Positions 35,833 through 44,515 of a DNA stretch of 53,810 nt are shown in pieces. A model generated the notes under the pieces. The model ran no database searches. It saw only the letters and a list, made by a program, of their open reading frames with translations, and was not told where the DNA came from. Positions within the stretch are counted from its first letter, which is position 1; the number at the start of each line of letters is the position of its first letter. Both the position numbers and the translations under genes were made by a program. The DNA comes from an uncultured Erysipelotrichaceae bacterium. GTDB lineage: Bacteria > Bacillota_I > Bacilli_A > Erysipelotrichales > Erysipelotrichaceae. The stretch is taken from positions 1-53,810 of the forward strand of contig OMYM01000207.1 of the NCBI GenBank assembly GCA_900315225.1. Direction: 5' to 3'.

Positions 35833-37167
35833 ATGATTAAACTGTACAACACAAAGACATTGCGGATCGAGGAATTCAAGCCAATCCACGAAGGACATGT
35901 GGACATGTACGTCTGTGGACCAACTGTCTACGATCATGCGCATATAGGAAACGCAAGGCCGATGATCGTGTTTGACGTATTGAAGCGTTTGTTCGAGGAA
36001 GAAGGATATACCGTGACATATGTTTCCAACTTCACCGATGTCGACGATAAGATCATTAACAAGGCGATCAAGGAGAATACCAGCGAAAAAGAGATTGCGG
36101 AAAGATACATCAAGGCATACACGGATGTGCGCAAGATGCTGAATACGGAATTGCCCGACATTACTCCTAGGGTCACCGAGACAATGGACGAGATCATCGC
36201 TTTTATCGATGAACTGGTGAAGTCAAACCACGCATACGTCGTTGATGGCGACGTATACTTCTCTGTCGATTCGATTCCTACGTACGGAGAGATTTCCCAT
36301 CAGAAGCTAGATCAGCTGGAGGTAGGCGCAAGGATCGATGCCAATGACCAGAAGAAGAACCCATACGACTTTGCGCTATGGAAGAAGACCGATGCCGGCA
36401 TCAAATGGGAAAGTCCATGGGGATTGGGAAGACCTGGTTGGCATACAGAATGCGTTGTCATGATCAACGACAATCTTGGCTCTCTGATCGACATCCATGG
36501 CGGCGGACAGGATTTGAAGTTCCCGCACCACGAAAACGAAGTGGCACAACAGGAAGCACTGCATTGCAATACGCTTGCGAATTATTGGATCCATAACGCC
36601 ATGGTCAACATCGATGGCATGAAGATGTCCAAATCCTTGGGAAATATCCGTTGGGCAAAGGATATCGTGGAATCGCTTGGGGTCAATCTCACAAGGTGGC
36701 TGGTTTCCTCGGTTCACTATCGCAAGGAATTGAATTTTAGCGATGAAGTGATCGAAACCGCGCGCAAGGAACTCGACAAGGTGTTGAATCCCTTGAAACA
36801 GGCGCATATCAAAGGGGCGCTTGCGAACGTGGAGGCGATGGAGGAATATGACAAGGCACTCTATCGCGAGTATCTTGACCAGCTGGACGATGACTTGAAC
36901 ACGCCAAACGCATATGCCGTGATCTTTGAGGCAGTCAAGAAACTGAACCAAGCGTTGCGCCAAAGGAATATTGATTTCACAACGGTAGGAACGCTCAAGA
37001 AGACAGTGGAGAAGATGCTTTGGACGCTTGGCATTGAGCCATCGTATCCCGTGGTCGATGAAGAAGCAAGGCAGTTGTACACTTCTTGGGACGAAGCGAA
37101 GAAAGCCAAGGATTTTGCTAGCGCGGATGTCTATCGTGCCAAGTTGATGGAGAAGGGTCTCTTGTAA
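35833..37167 (+). CDS. cysS: Cysteinyl-tRNA synthetase
   Basis: Charges tRNA-Cys. The 444-residue class I enzyme has HIGN for the HIGH motif, KMSKS, and Zn ligands in YVCGPT, GWHTEC and PHHENE. GGGAGGA suits the ATG at 35833; a GTG at 35827 is in frame but too close. It starts the cysS-mrnC-rlmB operon under T-box control. Confidence 0.96.
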   Translation: MIKLYNTKTLRIEEFKPIHEGHVDMYVCGPTVYDHAHIGNARPMIVFDVLKRLFEEEGYTVTYVSNFTDVDDKIINKAIKENTSEKEIAERYIKAYTDVRKMLNTELPDITPRVTETMDEIIAFIDELVKSNHAYVVDGDVYFSVDSIPTYGEISHQKLDQLEVGARIDANDQKKNPYDFALWKKTDAGIKWESPWGLGRPGWHTECVVMINDNLGSLIDIHGGGQDLKFPHHENEVAQQEALHCNTLANYWIHNAMVNIDGMKMSKSLGNIRWAKDIVESLGVNLTRWLVSSVHYRKELNFSDEVIETARKELDKVLNPLKQAHIKGALANVEAMEEYDKALYREYLDQLDDDLNTPNAYAVIFEAVKKLNQALRQRNIDFTTVGTLKKTVEKMLWTLGIEPSYPVVDEEARQLYTSWDEAKKAKDFASADVYRAKLMEKGLL

Positions 37168-37553
37168 TGGACGCATTGCAGTGCTCAGGCAGGACACTGG
37201 CGTTTCTTGGGGATGCGGTCTGGTCGCTGAAAGTCAGATCTTGGCTGATTGAGACGGGACAAGGCAATGGCGACCGCTTGCAGCGCAAGAGCATTGCGTT
37301 TGTTTCTGCCAAAGCGCAATCGCATTTCTACGAGATTTTGCACAACAGGGGATTTTTCAATGATGAAGAAGAATCCTACTACCATCGTGGACGCAACAGC
37401 AACGCTGGTTCGGTGCCGCACAACACTCCCGTTGCAATCTATCGCCAATCCACTGGCTTTGAGGCGATGATAGGGGCTTTGTACATCACTGATGCGCACG
37501 AAAGAATTGAAGAAATATTCCAGGAAACGATTCGTATTCAACAGGAGGGATGA
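37167..37553 (+). CDS. mrnC: Mini-ribonuclease III
   Basis: A 128-residue RNase III-type catalytic domain without the dsRNA-binding domain, which matures 23S rRNA ends. Key acidic residues lie in FLGDAVWSL and GFEAMIGALY. The start overlaps the cysS stop (TAATG), the usual gene order in Firmicutes. Confidence 0.93.
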   Translation: MDALQCSGRTLAFLGDAVWSLKVRSWLIETGQGNGDRLQRKSIAFVSAKAQSHFYEILHNRGFFNDEEESYYHRGRNSNAGSVPHNTPVAIYRQSTGFEAMIGALYITDAHERIEEIFQETIRIQQEG

Positions 37554-37555
37554 GC

Positions 37556-38272
37556 ATGATCCAATGGGTATACGGAAAAAACACAGTAAAGCAACTGCTC
37601 AATGAACCAGGCAGGATCAAGCAGATCGCCATTGCTGGGCGGGATGAAGAGTTCTTGCGTCTAGCGCACAAGGCGAACATACCAATCAAAATGTACGAGC
37701 GTAATGAACTGACTCGCTTGACTGGCAGTGATCGCCATCAATCCGTTGCGGCATTGATAGAACCATACAAGACATATTCCGTGGACGAGATCATTTCAGC
37801 GATTCCTTCGCATGAAAACGGTCTCTTGGTGATGCTGGATGAACTGGAAGACCCCCACAACCTCGGAGCAATCTTGCGTACAGCCGATGCGGTTGGCGCG
37901 CACGGCGTGATCTTCAAGAAGAACAACGCCGTTGGCTTGACGCCAACCGTGGCCAAGGTTTCGGTAGGAGCCATCGACACCGTGAAATGCGCGAGCGTGA
38001 CGAATTTGTCCAGAACCTTGGAAGATCTCAAGAAGAAAGGTTGGTGGGTCGTTGGCGCGGACATGGATGGAATGGACTATCGCTCGTTAAAGTATGATTT
38101 CAACGTTGTTCTGGTCATAGGCAACGAAGGAAAGGGCATTTCCCGCCTTGTCGCAAGCAAGTGCGACTATATTGTCTCCCTGCCGATGCGCGGGCAGATT
38201 TCTTCCCTCAATGCATCGGTATCGGCGGGTGTGCTCATGTATGAAATACTAAGCAAGAGAAACCCGTTGTAG
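37556..38272 (+). CDS. rlmB: 23S rRNA (guanosine-2'-O)-methyltransferase RlmB, SpoU family
   Basis: A 238-residue methyltransferase. An N-terminal substrate-binding domain (residues 1-70) is followed by the SPOUT fold, with DELEDPHNLGAILRTADA, VIGNEGKG and SLNASVSAGV. GGAGGG abuts an ATG at 37550, so the ATG at 37556 is more likely. Downstream, the usual yacP and sigH genes are absent. Confidence 0.92.
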   Translation: MIQWVYGKNTVKQLLNEPGRIKQIAIAGRDEEFLRLAHKANIPIKMYERNELTRLTGSDRHQSVAALIEPYKTYSVDEIISAIPSHENGLLVMLDELEDPHNLGAILRTADAVGAHGVIFKKNNAVGLTPTVAKVSVGAIDTVKCASVTNLSRTLEDLKKKGWWVVGADMDGMDYRSLKYDFNVVLVIGNEGKGISRLVASKCDYIVSLPMRGQISSLNASVSAGVLMYEILSKRNPL

Positions 38273-38282
38273 CATAACTTTA

Positions 38283-38312
38283 TTGACGATGAATCGTTGA
38301 ATGTGATAGAGT
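38283..38312 (+). promoter_or_regulatory. rpmG promoter
   Basis: TTGACG, 18-base spacer and TAGAGT (38307-38312). Confidence 0.55.
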
Positions 38313-38343
38313 ATTGAAGCATTTTGAAAAGGAGTTTTTCGTC

Positions 38344-38496
38344 ATGGCAAAAAAAGGTAAAGTCATTCTTGCCTGTGAAGTGTGTCTTTGCAGGAACTAT
38401 GTGACCCATCGGTCGAAAAACAGTGCAAAACGATTGGAGCTAAGGAAATTCTGCCCTAGATGCGGAAAGATGACGCTCCATAAGGAAACGAAATAG
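38344..38496 (+). CDS. rpmG: 50S ribosomal protein L33
   Basis: A 50-residue ribosomal protein of the zinc-binding (C+) type, with CEVC and CPRC knuckles. AAAGGAG precedes the ATG. It stands before secE-nusG as in many Firmicutes. Confidence 0.95.
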   Translation: MAKKGKVILACEVCLCRNYVTHRSKNSAKRLELRKFCPRCGKMTLHKETK

Positions 38497-38506
38497 GAGG
38501 TTTCTT

Positions 38507-38755
38507 ATGGCTGAAGAAAAGAAAAAGACAGAAAAGAAAACAGAAAAGAACACCGACCGTTGGCTGACATGGAGCGGAATTCAGAAAGAAGCAAAGAGAA
38601 TTCGCTGGCCAAAGCTGAAATCCGAGGGTTCCAACCCAGGCATCCTGCAGAATACAGGCGAGGTTCTGATCTTCACAGGTTTTTTTGCGGCGTTCTTTGT
38701 CTGCAGTGATTTCATTGTCGCACTGTTGATGAGGCTGCTTGGCATTGGAGTGTAA
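38507..38755 (+). CDS. secE: Preprotein translocase subunit SecE
   Basis: An 82-residue SecYEG component. The N-terminus is Lys-rich, then the amphipathic IQKEAKRIRWPK motif, then one membrane helix (VLIFTGFFAAFFVCSDFIVAL). The acidic/basic N-terminal tail is longer than in minimal SecE. Confidence 0.93.
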   Translation: MAEEKKKTEKKTEKNTDRWLTWSGIQKEAKRIRWPKLKSEGSNPGILQNTGEVLIFTGFFAAFFVCSDFIVALLMRLLGIGV

Positions 38756-38756
38756 A

Positions 38757-39341
38757 ATGGCTGAAGAAAAGATGAATCCTGTCATTGATGATGAACATGA
38801 GAAGCGTTGGTATGTGGTAAACACATACTCCGGTCATGAAAACAGAGTCAAGGACAATCTCGAAAAGAGAGTCGAAACCATGGGCATCCAGGATTCCTTG
38901 TTCAGGATCATTGTTGCTGAGGAACCAGAGATCGAGATCAAAAACGGCAAGAAAGTCGAAAAAATGAAGAACATGTTCCCGGGATATGTCTTCGTTGAGA
39001 TGATGATGACAGACGAGGCTTGGTATGTCGTCAGAAACACGCCAGGCGTCACTGGGTTTATTGGATCTTCTGGTGGCGGCGCAAAGCCGTTCCCGGTTTC
39101 CCCCGATGAGATGGAGTCCATCCTGAGGCGAATGGGCAAGGCGGACATGAGCATTACCGTGGACTTTGGCGTAGGCGATATCGTCAAGGTGGAAAGAGGA
39201 CCCTTCACCGGCATGGTGGGTCGTGTCAATTCCATGAACGACAAGGACAATATCGCTAGCGTCCTAATCAACCTGTTCGGCAGAGAAACGCCGACAGACA
39301 TAAGCTACACGGATTTGATCAAGAATAATCCAGATGAATAG
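38757..39341 (+). CDS. nusG: Transcription termination/antitermination factor NusG
   Basis: A 194-residue elongation factor. The NGN domain starts at KRWYVVNTYSGHE and carries FPGYVFVEM; the C-terminal KOW motif is VGDIVKVERGPFTGMVGRV. GGAG eight bases upstream fits the ATG at 38757 just after the secE stop; an in-frame ATG at 38739 inside secE is unlikely. Confidence 0.96.
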   Translation: MAEEKMNPVIDDEHEKRWYVVNTYSGHENRVKDNLEKRVETMGIQDSLFRIIVAEEPEIEIKNGKKVEKMKNMFPGYVFVEMMMTDEAWYVVRNTPGVTGFIGSSGGGAKPFPVSPDEMESILRRMGKADMSITVDFGVGDIVKVERGPFTGMVGRVNSMNDKDNIASVLINLFGRETPTDISYTDLIKNNPDE

Positions 39342-39366
39342 ACGGGTGCGCGCAGCATCCGTTTTT
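39342..39366 (+). terminator. Terminator of nusG
   Basis: Stem ACGGGTGC / GCATCCGT (one G-U pair) followed by five T. Confidence 0.85.
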
Positions 39367-39410
39367 CTGTCCAATTGCGCCAGCAAAACAACGATTTTTA
39401 GAAAAAAAGC

Positions 39411-39439
39411 TTGACGCTGAAAAGAAAAAAGTATAAAAT
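39411..39439 (+). promoter_or_regulatory. rplKA promoter
   Basis: TTGACG (39411-39416), 17-base spacer and TAAAAT (39434-39439), with an overlapping TATAAA. Confidence 0.75.
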
Positions 39440-39536
39440 TACCAAGCATGTTTGGCATGCACATATGCGTGGGAGGGGGCAACCCGGTATTACCACTGCA
39501 TGTGGTTCATTAGATATACGGAGGAAAAACCACATG
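39440..39536 (+). promoter_or_regulatory. L1-binding ribosomal protein leader
   Basis: GTGGGAGG (39469-39476) and TTACCAC (39490-39496) copy the L1-stalk site of 23S rRNA (GTGGGAGG ... TACCAC), so ribosomal protein L1 should bind here and repress its own operon. ACCAC (39492-39496) can instead pair with GTGGT (39502-39506). CATGTGGTT (39499-39507) is a perfect complement of AACCACATG (39528-39536), which includes the rplK start codon and encloses the GGAGG site. The segments are mutually exclusive, which suggests a switch that hides the start when L1 is bound. Confidence 0.8.
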
Positions 39537-39953
39537 GCAAAGAGAGTAGCAAAAGTTTGCAAGCTTCAGTTCCCGGCTGGTGGCGCAAAACCAGGACCGG
39601 CACTCGCGTCCGCAGGCATCCAGATGCCTAAGTTCTGCACAGAGTTCAACGACAAGACAAAGGATCGTGCAGGGGACATCGTTCCAGTCATTATCACAGC
39701 GTATGAGGACAAGTCTTTTGATTTCATCATCAAGACGACACCTGCTGCATTCCTTCTGAAGAAGGCTGCAGGCATCCAGAAGGCTTCTGGAACACCAAAG
39801 ACCGTCAAGGCTGGCAAGATCACGGTTGATCAGCTCAGAGAAATCGCTGAGTACAAGATGCCTGACCTGAATGCCAACGACGTTGATGCCGCAATGAAGA
39901 TCATTGCTGGAACAGCCCGCAACATGGGTATTGAGATCGAGGGGTGGAACTAA
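39534..39953 (+). CDS. rplK: 50S ribosomal protein L11
   Basis: A 139-residue ribosomal protein that forms the GTPase-associated centre with 23S r[22 protein letters not shown] is the conserved N-terminal binding loop. The ATG at 39534 has GGAGGAAAA before it. Translation is probably controlled by the leader structure that covers this codon. Confidence 0.97.
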   Translation: MAKRVAKVCKLQFPAGGAKPGPALASAGIQMPKFCTEFNDKTKDRAGDIVPVIITAYEDKSFDFIIKTTPAAFLLKKAAGIQKASGTPKTVKAGKITVDQLREIAEYKMPDLNANDVDAAMKIIAGTARNMGIEIEGWN

Positions 39954-40630
39954 TGGCTGGCAAGAAGTACAGGGAAAAGAAAGCTCTGATCGAGCACATG
40001 CATGTATATAACTACAAAGAAGCAATCCCGCTGCTGAAACAGACAAACTGTGCAAATTTCGATGCTTCCGTCGAGGCTTCGTTCTTTCTGAACGTTGACC
40101 CAAGACAGGCCGACCAGAATATCCGTGGCGCGATGGTTCTGCCACATGGAACAGGTAAGACAAAGAAAGTCCTTGTCATTACCCAGGGACCAAAGGTTGA
40201 CGAAGCATTGGCAGCAGGCGCTGACTTTGTTGGCGGTGACGACAAGCTGGAAGAAATCAAGAACGGCTGGCTGGGCTTCGATATTATCGTTGCGACACCT
40301 GATATGATGGGTAAGCTTGGTCGTTTGGGTAAGTTGTTAGGTCCTAAGGGCTTGATGCCAAACCCAAAGACAGGAACAGTCACACCGAACGTTGCGCAGG
40401 CAATTGAGTCCATCAAGAAGGGACAGGTTCAATACCGTGTCGACCGTGAAGGAAACATCAATGTCATGATTGGCAAGTGCTCCTTCTCCGATGAGAAGCT
40501 TGCTGATAACTTCAAGGCATTGTATGACCAGCTGGTCAAGATCAAGCCAGCGGCTGTCAAGGGCACATACATGAAGAACATCGTTCTCTCCACAACAATG
40601 GGTCCTGGCATCAAGGTTTCAATTGAGTAG
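39953..40630 (+). CDS. rplA: 50S ribosomal protein L1
   Basis: A 225-residue protein of the L1 stalk and probable autoregulator of the operon. Family marks are [12 protein letters not shown] and [14 protein letters not shown]. The ATG overlaps the rplK stop; a GTG at 39944 is in frame but within the ribosome site. rplJ and rplL, which usually follow, are not in this window after it. Confidence 0.97.
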   Translation: MAGKKYREKKALIEHMHVYNYKEAIPLLKQTNCANFDASVEASFFLNVDPRQADQNIRGAMVLPHGTGKTKKVLVITQGPKVDEALAAGADFVGGDDKLEEIKNGWLGFDIIVATPDMMGKLGRLGKLLGPKGLMPNPKTGTVTPNVAQAIESIKKGQVQYRVDREGNINVMIGKCSFSDEKLADNFKALYDQLVKIKPAAVKGTYMKNIVLSTTMGPGIKVSIE

Positions 40631-40640
40631 AATTTGATTC

Positions 40641-40669
40641 AGACGCAAGCCCGAAAAGCTTGCGTCTTT
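40641..40669 (+). terminator. Terminator of rplKA
   Basis: Stem GACGCAAGC / GCTTGCGTC with TTTTCT tail. Confidence 0.85.
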
Positions 40670-40687
40670 TCTAAATGTCGTGAGGGA

Positions 40688-40703
40688 TGGTATAATAACT
40701 GCT
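40688..40703 (+). promoter_or_regulatory. Promoter overlapping the tmk start
   Basis: TGGTATAAT (40688-40696) is an extended -10. The predicted transcription start, 7-8 bases further, falls on or beside the tmk ATG at 40704. No ribosome site lies between, so the mRNA may be leaderless. Confidence 0.55.
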
Positions 40704-41333
40704 ATGGGAAAATCATTGTTTATTACATTTGAGGGACCAGATGGATCGGGCAAGACCACGGTATCCACGGCTGTCGCAAATAGATTGATAGAAGAAGGAT
40801 ATGCGGTGTTGTACACCAGGGAGCCAGGGGGGATTGATATCGCGGAACAGATTCGCAATGTGATACTGGATCCAGCCAATACTGCGATGGATGCGCGCAC
40901 CGAGGCATTATTGTATGCGGCTAGCCGCCGCCAGCATCTGGTGGAAAAAGTACTTCCTGCCTTGGCGCAAGGGATCACCGTCATATCAGATCGTTTCGTG
41001 GATAGTTCCTTGGCATACCAAGGCTGGGGAAGAAACCTTGGGATTGAAGAAGTGCTTGCGATCAATTCGTTTGCGATTGAAAACCATATGCCAGACAAGA
41101 CGATTTTTCTCCATGTCGATGCGAAGACAGGTCTCAAGCGAATCCAAAAAGGAAGGGCGACGCTGGATCGCCTTGACCAAGAAACCGATGGTTTCCACCA
41201 GAAGGTTTACGAGGGATACCAGAAAGTGATCGAGATGTATGCGGAAAGGATGATTGTCATTGACGCTAGCCAACAAGTGCAACAGGTAATCGAAGAAGCG
41301 TATCAACAGATCAAGGGGCTGTTGGATGTATAG
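40704..41333 (+). CDS. tmk: Thymidylate kinase
   Basis: Phosphorylates dTMP to dTDP. The 209-residue protein has the P-loop EGPDGSGKTT (residues 9-18), REPGG and the DRFVDSSLAYQG motif. The ATG at 40704 is the natural N-terminus (MGKSLFITFEG). A GTG at 40680 is in frame but would lie upstream of the -10 element and also lacks a ribosome site. First gene of tmk-holB-ricT-rsmI; yaaQ and yaaR, found here in Bacillus, are absent. Confidence 0.95.
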   Translation: MGKSLFITFEGPDGSGKTTVSTAVANRLIEEGYAVLYTREPGGIDIAEQIRNVILDPANTAMDARTEALLYAASRRQHLVEKVLPALAQGITVISDRFVDSSLAYQGWGRNLGIEEVLAINSFAIENHMPDKTIFLHVDAKTGLKRIQKGRATLDRLDQETDGFHQKVYEGYQKVIEMYAERMIVIDASQQVQQVIEEAYQQIKGLLDV

Positions 41334-42342
41334 GGAACTGCTGGAAAGACAGCAGCCGATTGTCTATCGGGCATTGGTAAACGCCCTGCATGGCGAAAGG
41401 GTGTCCAATGCCTACCTTTTTAGCGGTCCTTTTGGCACGCCCAAACATGAGGCTGCCCTGTTTCTTGCGGAGAGTTTGTTTTGCGAAAGAGAAGGCGCTA
41501 TTGCGTGCGAGGAATGCAATAACTGTAGGCGTGTAAGGGAAGGGCTGTATGCGGACTTGATCGTTCTCAAGGGGAACGAAAAGCCCATCAGCAAGGAGGA
41601 TGTGGACGCAATCCAGGAAAAGTTCTCCAAGACAGCGCTTGAGAAAGGAAAAGGCGGACGCGTCTATATCATAGAAAACGCAGAGAATGCCAGTGTATCG
41701 GCGCAAAACTCTCTGTTGAAGTTTTTAGAGGAACCAGGGGCGGATGTGACGGCGATATTGACGACCGACAACATTGGCCGCATTCTGCCAACGATTGTCA
41801 GCCGTTGTCGTATCCTGCCGTTTCTTCCCATGGATCCAGAAGTGTACTACGAACAAGCGATCAAGCTTGGGGTAGGCGAAGACGATGCGTATTTTCTTTC
41901 CCATATCGTTCGTTCCAGTGAAGATATCATGGAGATGGCAGAAGGGGAAGAATACCAAAAAGCCCTGTTAATGTTAAAACAGTATTTGAATTGCGAAGGG
42001 ATGAGGCGTGAAGAACTGTTGGTGGACTACGACATGTCCTATAAAAGCAGCGACAGCGACAGGGAACGTGCCAAGAAAGCGAACATAGACATGTTGTCGG
42101 CTTTCTTTGATTTGTTGTCATTATATGCCCGTGACTGTATATCAGGGAACCCAAGGGGACCTTGGTGGTACGTACAGTCCGTTTCCCAAGGGAAGGGCAG
42201 TGAAATATACTATGGAAAGCTGATTATGCTGGCGAATGAACAGAGGGACAAGGTCAATCGTTTCAATGACCTGAATCTGTTGATGGCCCAGGCTTTCTGG
42301 AGACTGGAGGAATTGGATCAATGGATGAAACCGTTGAAGTAA
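41326..42342 (+). CDS. holB: DNA polymerase III subunit delta'
   Basis: Clamp-loader subunit. The 338-residue protein has a degenerate P-loop (FSGPFGTPKHEA), a Zn module of four Cys (CEREGAIACEECNNC), and the SLLKFLEEP and SRC motifs of the AAA+ family. It overlaps tmk by 8 bases. Confidence 0.92.
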   Translation: MYRELLERQQPIVYRALVNALHGERVSNAYLFSGPFGTPKHEAALFLAESLFCEREGAIACEECNNCRRVREGLYADLIVLKGNEKPISKEDVDAIQEKFSKTALEKGKGGRVYIIENAENASVSAQNSLLKFLEEPGADVTAILTTDNIGRILPTIVSRCRILPFLPMDPEVYYEQAIKLGVGEDDAYFLSHIVRSSEDIMEMAEGEEYQKALLMLKQYLNCEGMRREELLVDYDMSYKSSDSDRERAKKANIDMLSAFFDLLSLYARDCISGNPRGPWWYVQSVSQGKGSEIYYGKLIMLANEQRDKVNRFNDLNLLMAQAFWRLEELDQWMKPLK

Positions 42343-43562
42343 AAGAAACGGAGGAAGTGGAGGAAGTAGTATCCTACCCCTATGCGGTAGCCGTAAGGTT
42401 CCGTAATGCGGGAAAGCCATATTCTTTCGGCACGTTTGAGGAAGGGCTAAAGAAAGGAACAAAAGTCGTCGTCAATACGGTGCAAGGGCTTGAAGTTGGG
42501 GAAGTGGACGCAGACGCATTGAGCGTTGCGAAATACAACCTGCGCATGCCCAGCAAGCCCGTGATCAGGGTTGCGACCATCAAAGACCTGCGTGACTTTG
42601 AGGAAAACAAGGTGATGGAGGATCAAGCCTTTCGCATCTGCCAACTGGAGATCGAAGCCCTGCAGCTAGACATGCACTTGCTGAGTGCATGGTACACATT
42701 GGATCGAACCAAGGTCTTGTTCATTTACTTGGCAGACCAAAGGGTTGATTTTAGGGAATTATTGAAAAAACTAGGCGCAAAACTGAAATGTCGCATTGAA
42801 TTGCGACAAATAGGCGAAAGGGACAAGGCAAAGATGGTTGGCGGCATTGGCATGTGCGGCATGGAGTGCTGCTGCATCAGGTTCAAGAACCACTTCGATG
42901 TCATTTCCATTAACATGGCAAAGGACCAAATGCTTGCGCTGAACATTGAGAAGCTTTCCGGCATGTGCGGCAAGCTCATGTGTTGCCTCAAGTATGAAGA
43001 CGATGACTACAAGAAAATCATCGAAGGAATTCCAAAGTTGAATTCACAGGTAGAATACGAGGGAAACATCTATCGTATTACGGCGATGAACGCCATGAAT
43101 GGCGAAGCAAAGCTGGAAAACAGGGAATCCGTTTTGTTCCTTGGCTTCGATGAACTCAGGGAAAAGGCAATCCCGCGCAAGGGTGTCGTCATGGGTCCAA
43201 AAAAGATTGCGCCGGGAGAAGAAAAGAAGGTCATCCACAAGACCATCACAAATACACTTTCCGTGCTTGAAAAACCCGTGAACAAGGTTTCCATGGAACT
43301 GCCTACGATTATTTTGGAAGACCGCAAGAAACAGGCAAAGCCGCGTTCTTTGAGCCGCGATGTGTCTAGCAAGCCAAAGAGCGTTAGCGTCTTTGGCGGA
43401 CGTAGCGACAAGCATAAGCCTGCCAGCAAAGAGGTCAACGCCCAACGCGCCCATAACACAAACACCCGCAAGATTCCAGAAAAGCCAGGCAAGAACAATG
43501 AGATCAAGAGCGTGACGGTAAGAACCTTTGGCAAGAAGAAAAAAACGGAGGCTGGCGCATGA
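42321..43562 (+). CDS. ricT: RicT/YaaT PSP1-domain protein with long basic tail
   Basis: Member of the YaaT/RicT family that acts in RNA processing (Y-complex) and sporulation or competence control in Bacillus. The PSP1 domain spans about residues 20-270 with Cys clusters CGMECCCIRF and CGKLMCCLKYE, which can hold an Fe-S cluster. At 413 residues it is about 140 longer than Bacillus YaaT: the C-terminal tail is Lys/Ser/Arg-rich and probably disordered. GGAGGAA sets the ATG inside holB. yabA, which normally follows, is missing. Confidence 0.9.
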   Translation: MDETVEVKETEEVEEVVSYPYAVAVRFRNAGKPYSFGTFEEGLKKGTKVVVNTVQGLEVGEVDADALSVAKYNLRMPSKPVIRVATIKDLRDFEENKVMEDQAFRICQLEIEALQLDMHLLSAWYTLDRTKVLFIYLADQRVDFRELLKKLGAKLKCRIELRQIGERDKAKMVGGIGMCGMECCCIRFKNHFDVISINMAKDQMLALNIEKLSGMCGKLMCCLKYEDDDYKKIIEGIPKLNSQVEYEGNIYRITAMNAMNGEAKLENRESVLFLGFDELREKAIPRKGVVMGPKKIAPGEEKKVIHKTITNTLSVLEKPVNKVSMELPTIILEDRKKQAKPRSLSRDVSSKPKSVSVFGGRSDKHKPASKEVNAQRAHNTNTRKIPEKPGKNNEIKSVTVRTFGKKKKTEAGA

Positions 43563-44422
43563 TCAGGCAGAAGTCATTTGAAAACGAAAAACCCACACTT
43601 TTCCTTGTTCCTACACCCATTGGGAATCTCTCCGAGATGACCCCCAGGGCGATTGAAACCCTGGAAAACGTGGATGTGATTGCTTGCGAAGATACCCGCA
43701 CATCCGGTCAACTGCTAAAACACTTTGGCATTTCCAAACGCTTGATCGCCTATCAAAATTTCAATGAAGACAGCAGTTCGCAAGGCATCTTGAATTTGTT
43801 GAAACAAGGAAACAATGTTGCGTTGATCTCAGACGCAGGCTACCCCTTGATCTCGGATCCGGGACAAAAGGTTGTAAGCCTAGTGTCCGCCAACGGATAC
43901 AACGTTGTTCCAATCTCGGGATGCAGCGCGATGTTAAATGCGCTGGTAGCGTCTGGACTCATTGTCCAGCCGTTCCTGTTTATCGGCTTTTTACCCGCAG
44001 GCAATGGCGATTGCCTGCGCAAGCTAAACGAATACCGGGTATATCCGATGACCATGGTGTTCTATGAAGCACCCCACCGCATCAAGAAGATGTTGTCGAA
44101 TTGCCTCGATGTATTGGGAGATCGCCGTTGTTGCATTGCTCGGGAAATGACCAAGATCCACGAAGAATTCCTGCGCGGGACGATCAGTGAGATGATCGAT
44201 GTCGCGGACACCCTCAAGGGGGAAATGGTCGTTGTCATCGAAGGCAATCGGGAAGACTACCGCAAAGACATCGACCTAAGCCACATCATGGATCTAGTGA
44301 GTGAATCCATGGCGGCAGGAATGAGCGCATCCCAGGCGGTGCGCAACGTTGCGGACATGACCGGCATATCGAAAAACAAGATCTATGAGCTTGTGCATAA
44401 GGCGGAGAAAGGCAGAAGCTAG
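43559..44422 (+). CDS. rsmI: 16S rRNA (cytidine1402-2'-O)-methyltransferase
   Basis: A 287-residue tetrapyrrole-methylase-fold enzyme. Marks are LVPTPIGNLSEMTPRA, CEDTRTSGQLL, ISDAGYPLISDPG and FYEAPHR. The C-terminal 60 residues form the RsmI helix-turn-helix extension. ATGA overlap with ricT; GGAGG precedes. Confidence 0.95.
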   Translation: MIRQKSFENEKPTLFLVPTPIGNLSEMTPRAIETLENVDVIACEDTRTSGQLLKHFGISKRLIAYQNFNEDSSSQGILNLLKQGNNVALISDAGYPLISDPGQKVVSLVSANGYNVVPISGCSAMLNALVASGLIVQPFLFIGFLPAGNGDCLRKLNEYRVYPMTMVFYEAPHRIKKMLSNCLDVLGDRRCCIAREMTKIHEEFLRGTISEMIDVADTLKGEMVVVIEGNREDYRKDIDLSHIMDLVSESMAAGMSASQAVRNVADMTGISKNKIYELVHKAEKGRS

Positions 44423-44515
44423 GCGAGATCTGTAATATACTGATAGATTTATTCGGTTTTTAGATGTACAATAGGAAAGCCGTATGGAAATGGCGGCTGA
44501 AGCGAGGAGTAAATT

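Noticed and set aside
39411..39533. Upstream in-frame extension of rplK
   Set aside because: It would read through the promoter and the L1 leader; the ATG at 39534 has a proper ribosome site and the standard L11 N-terminus.
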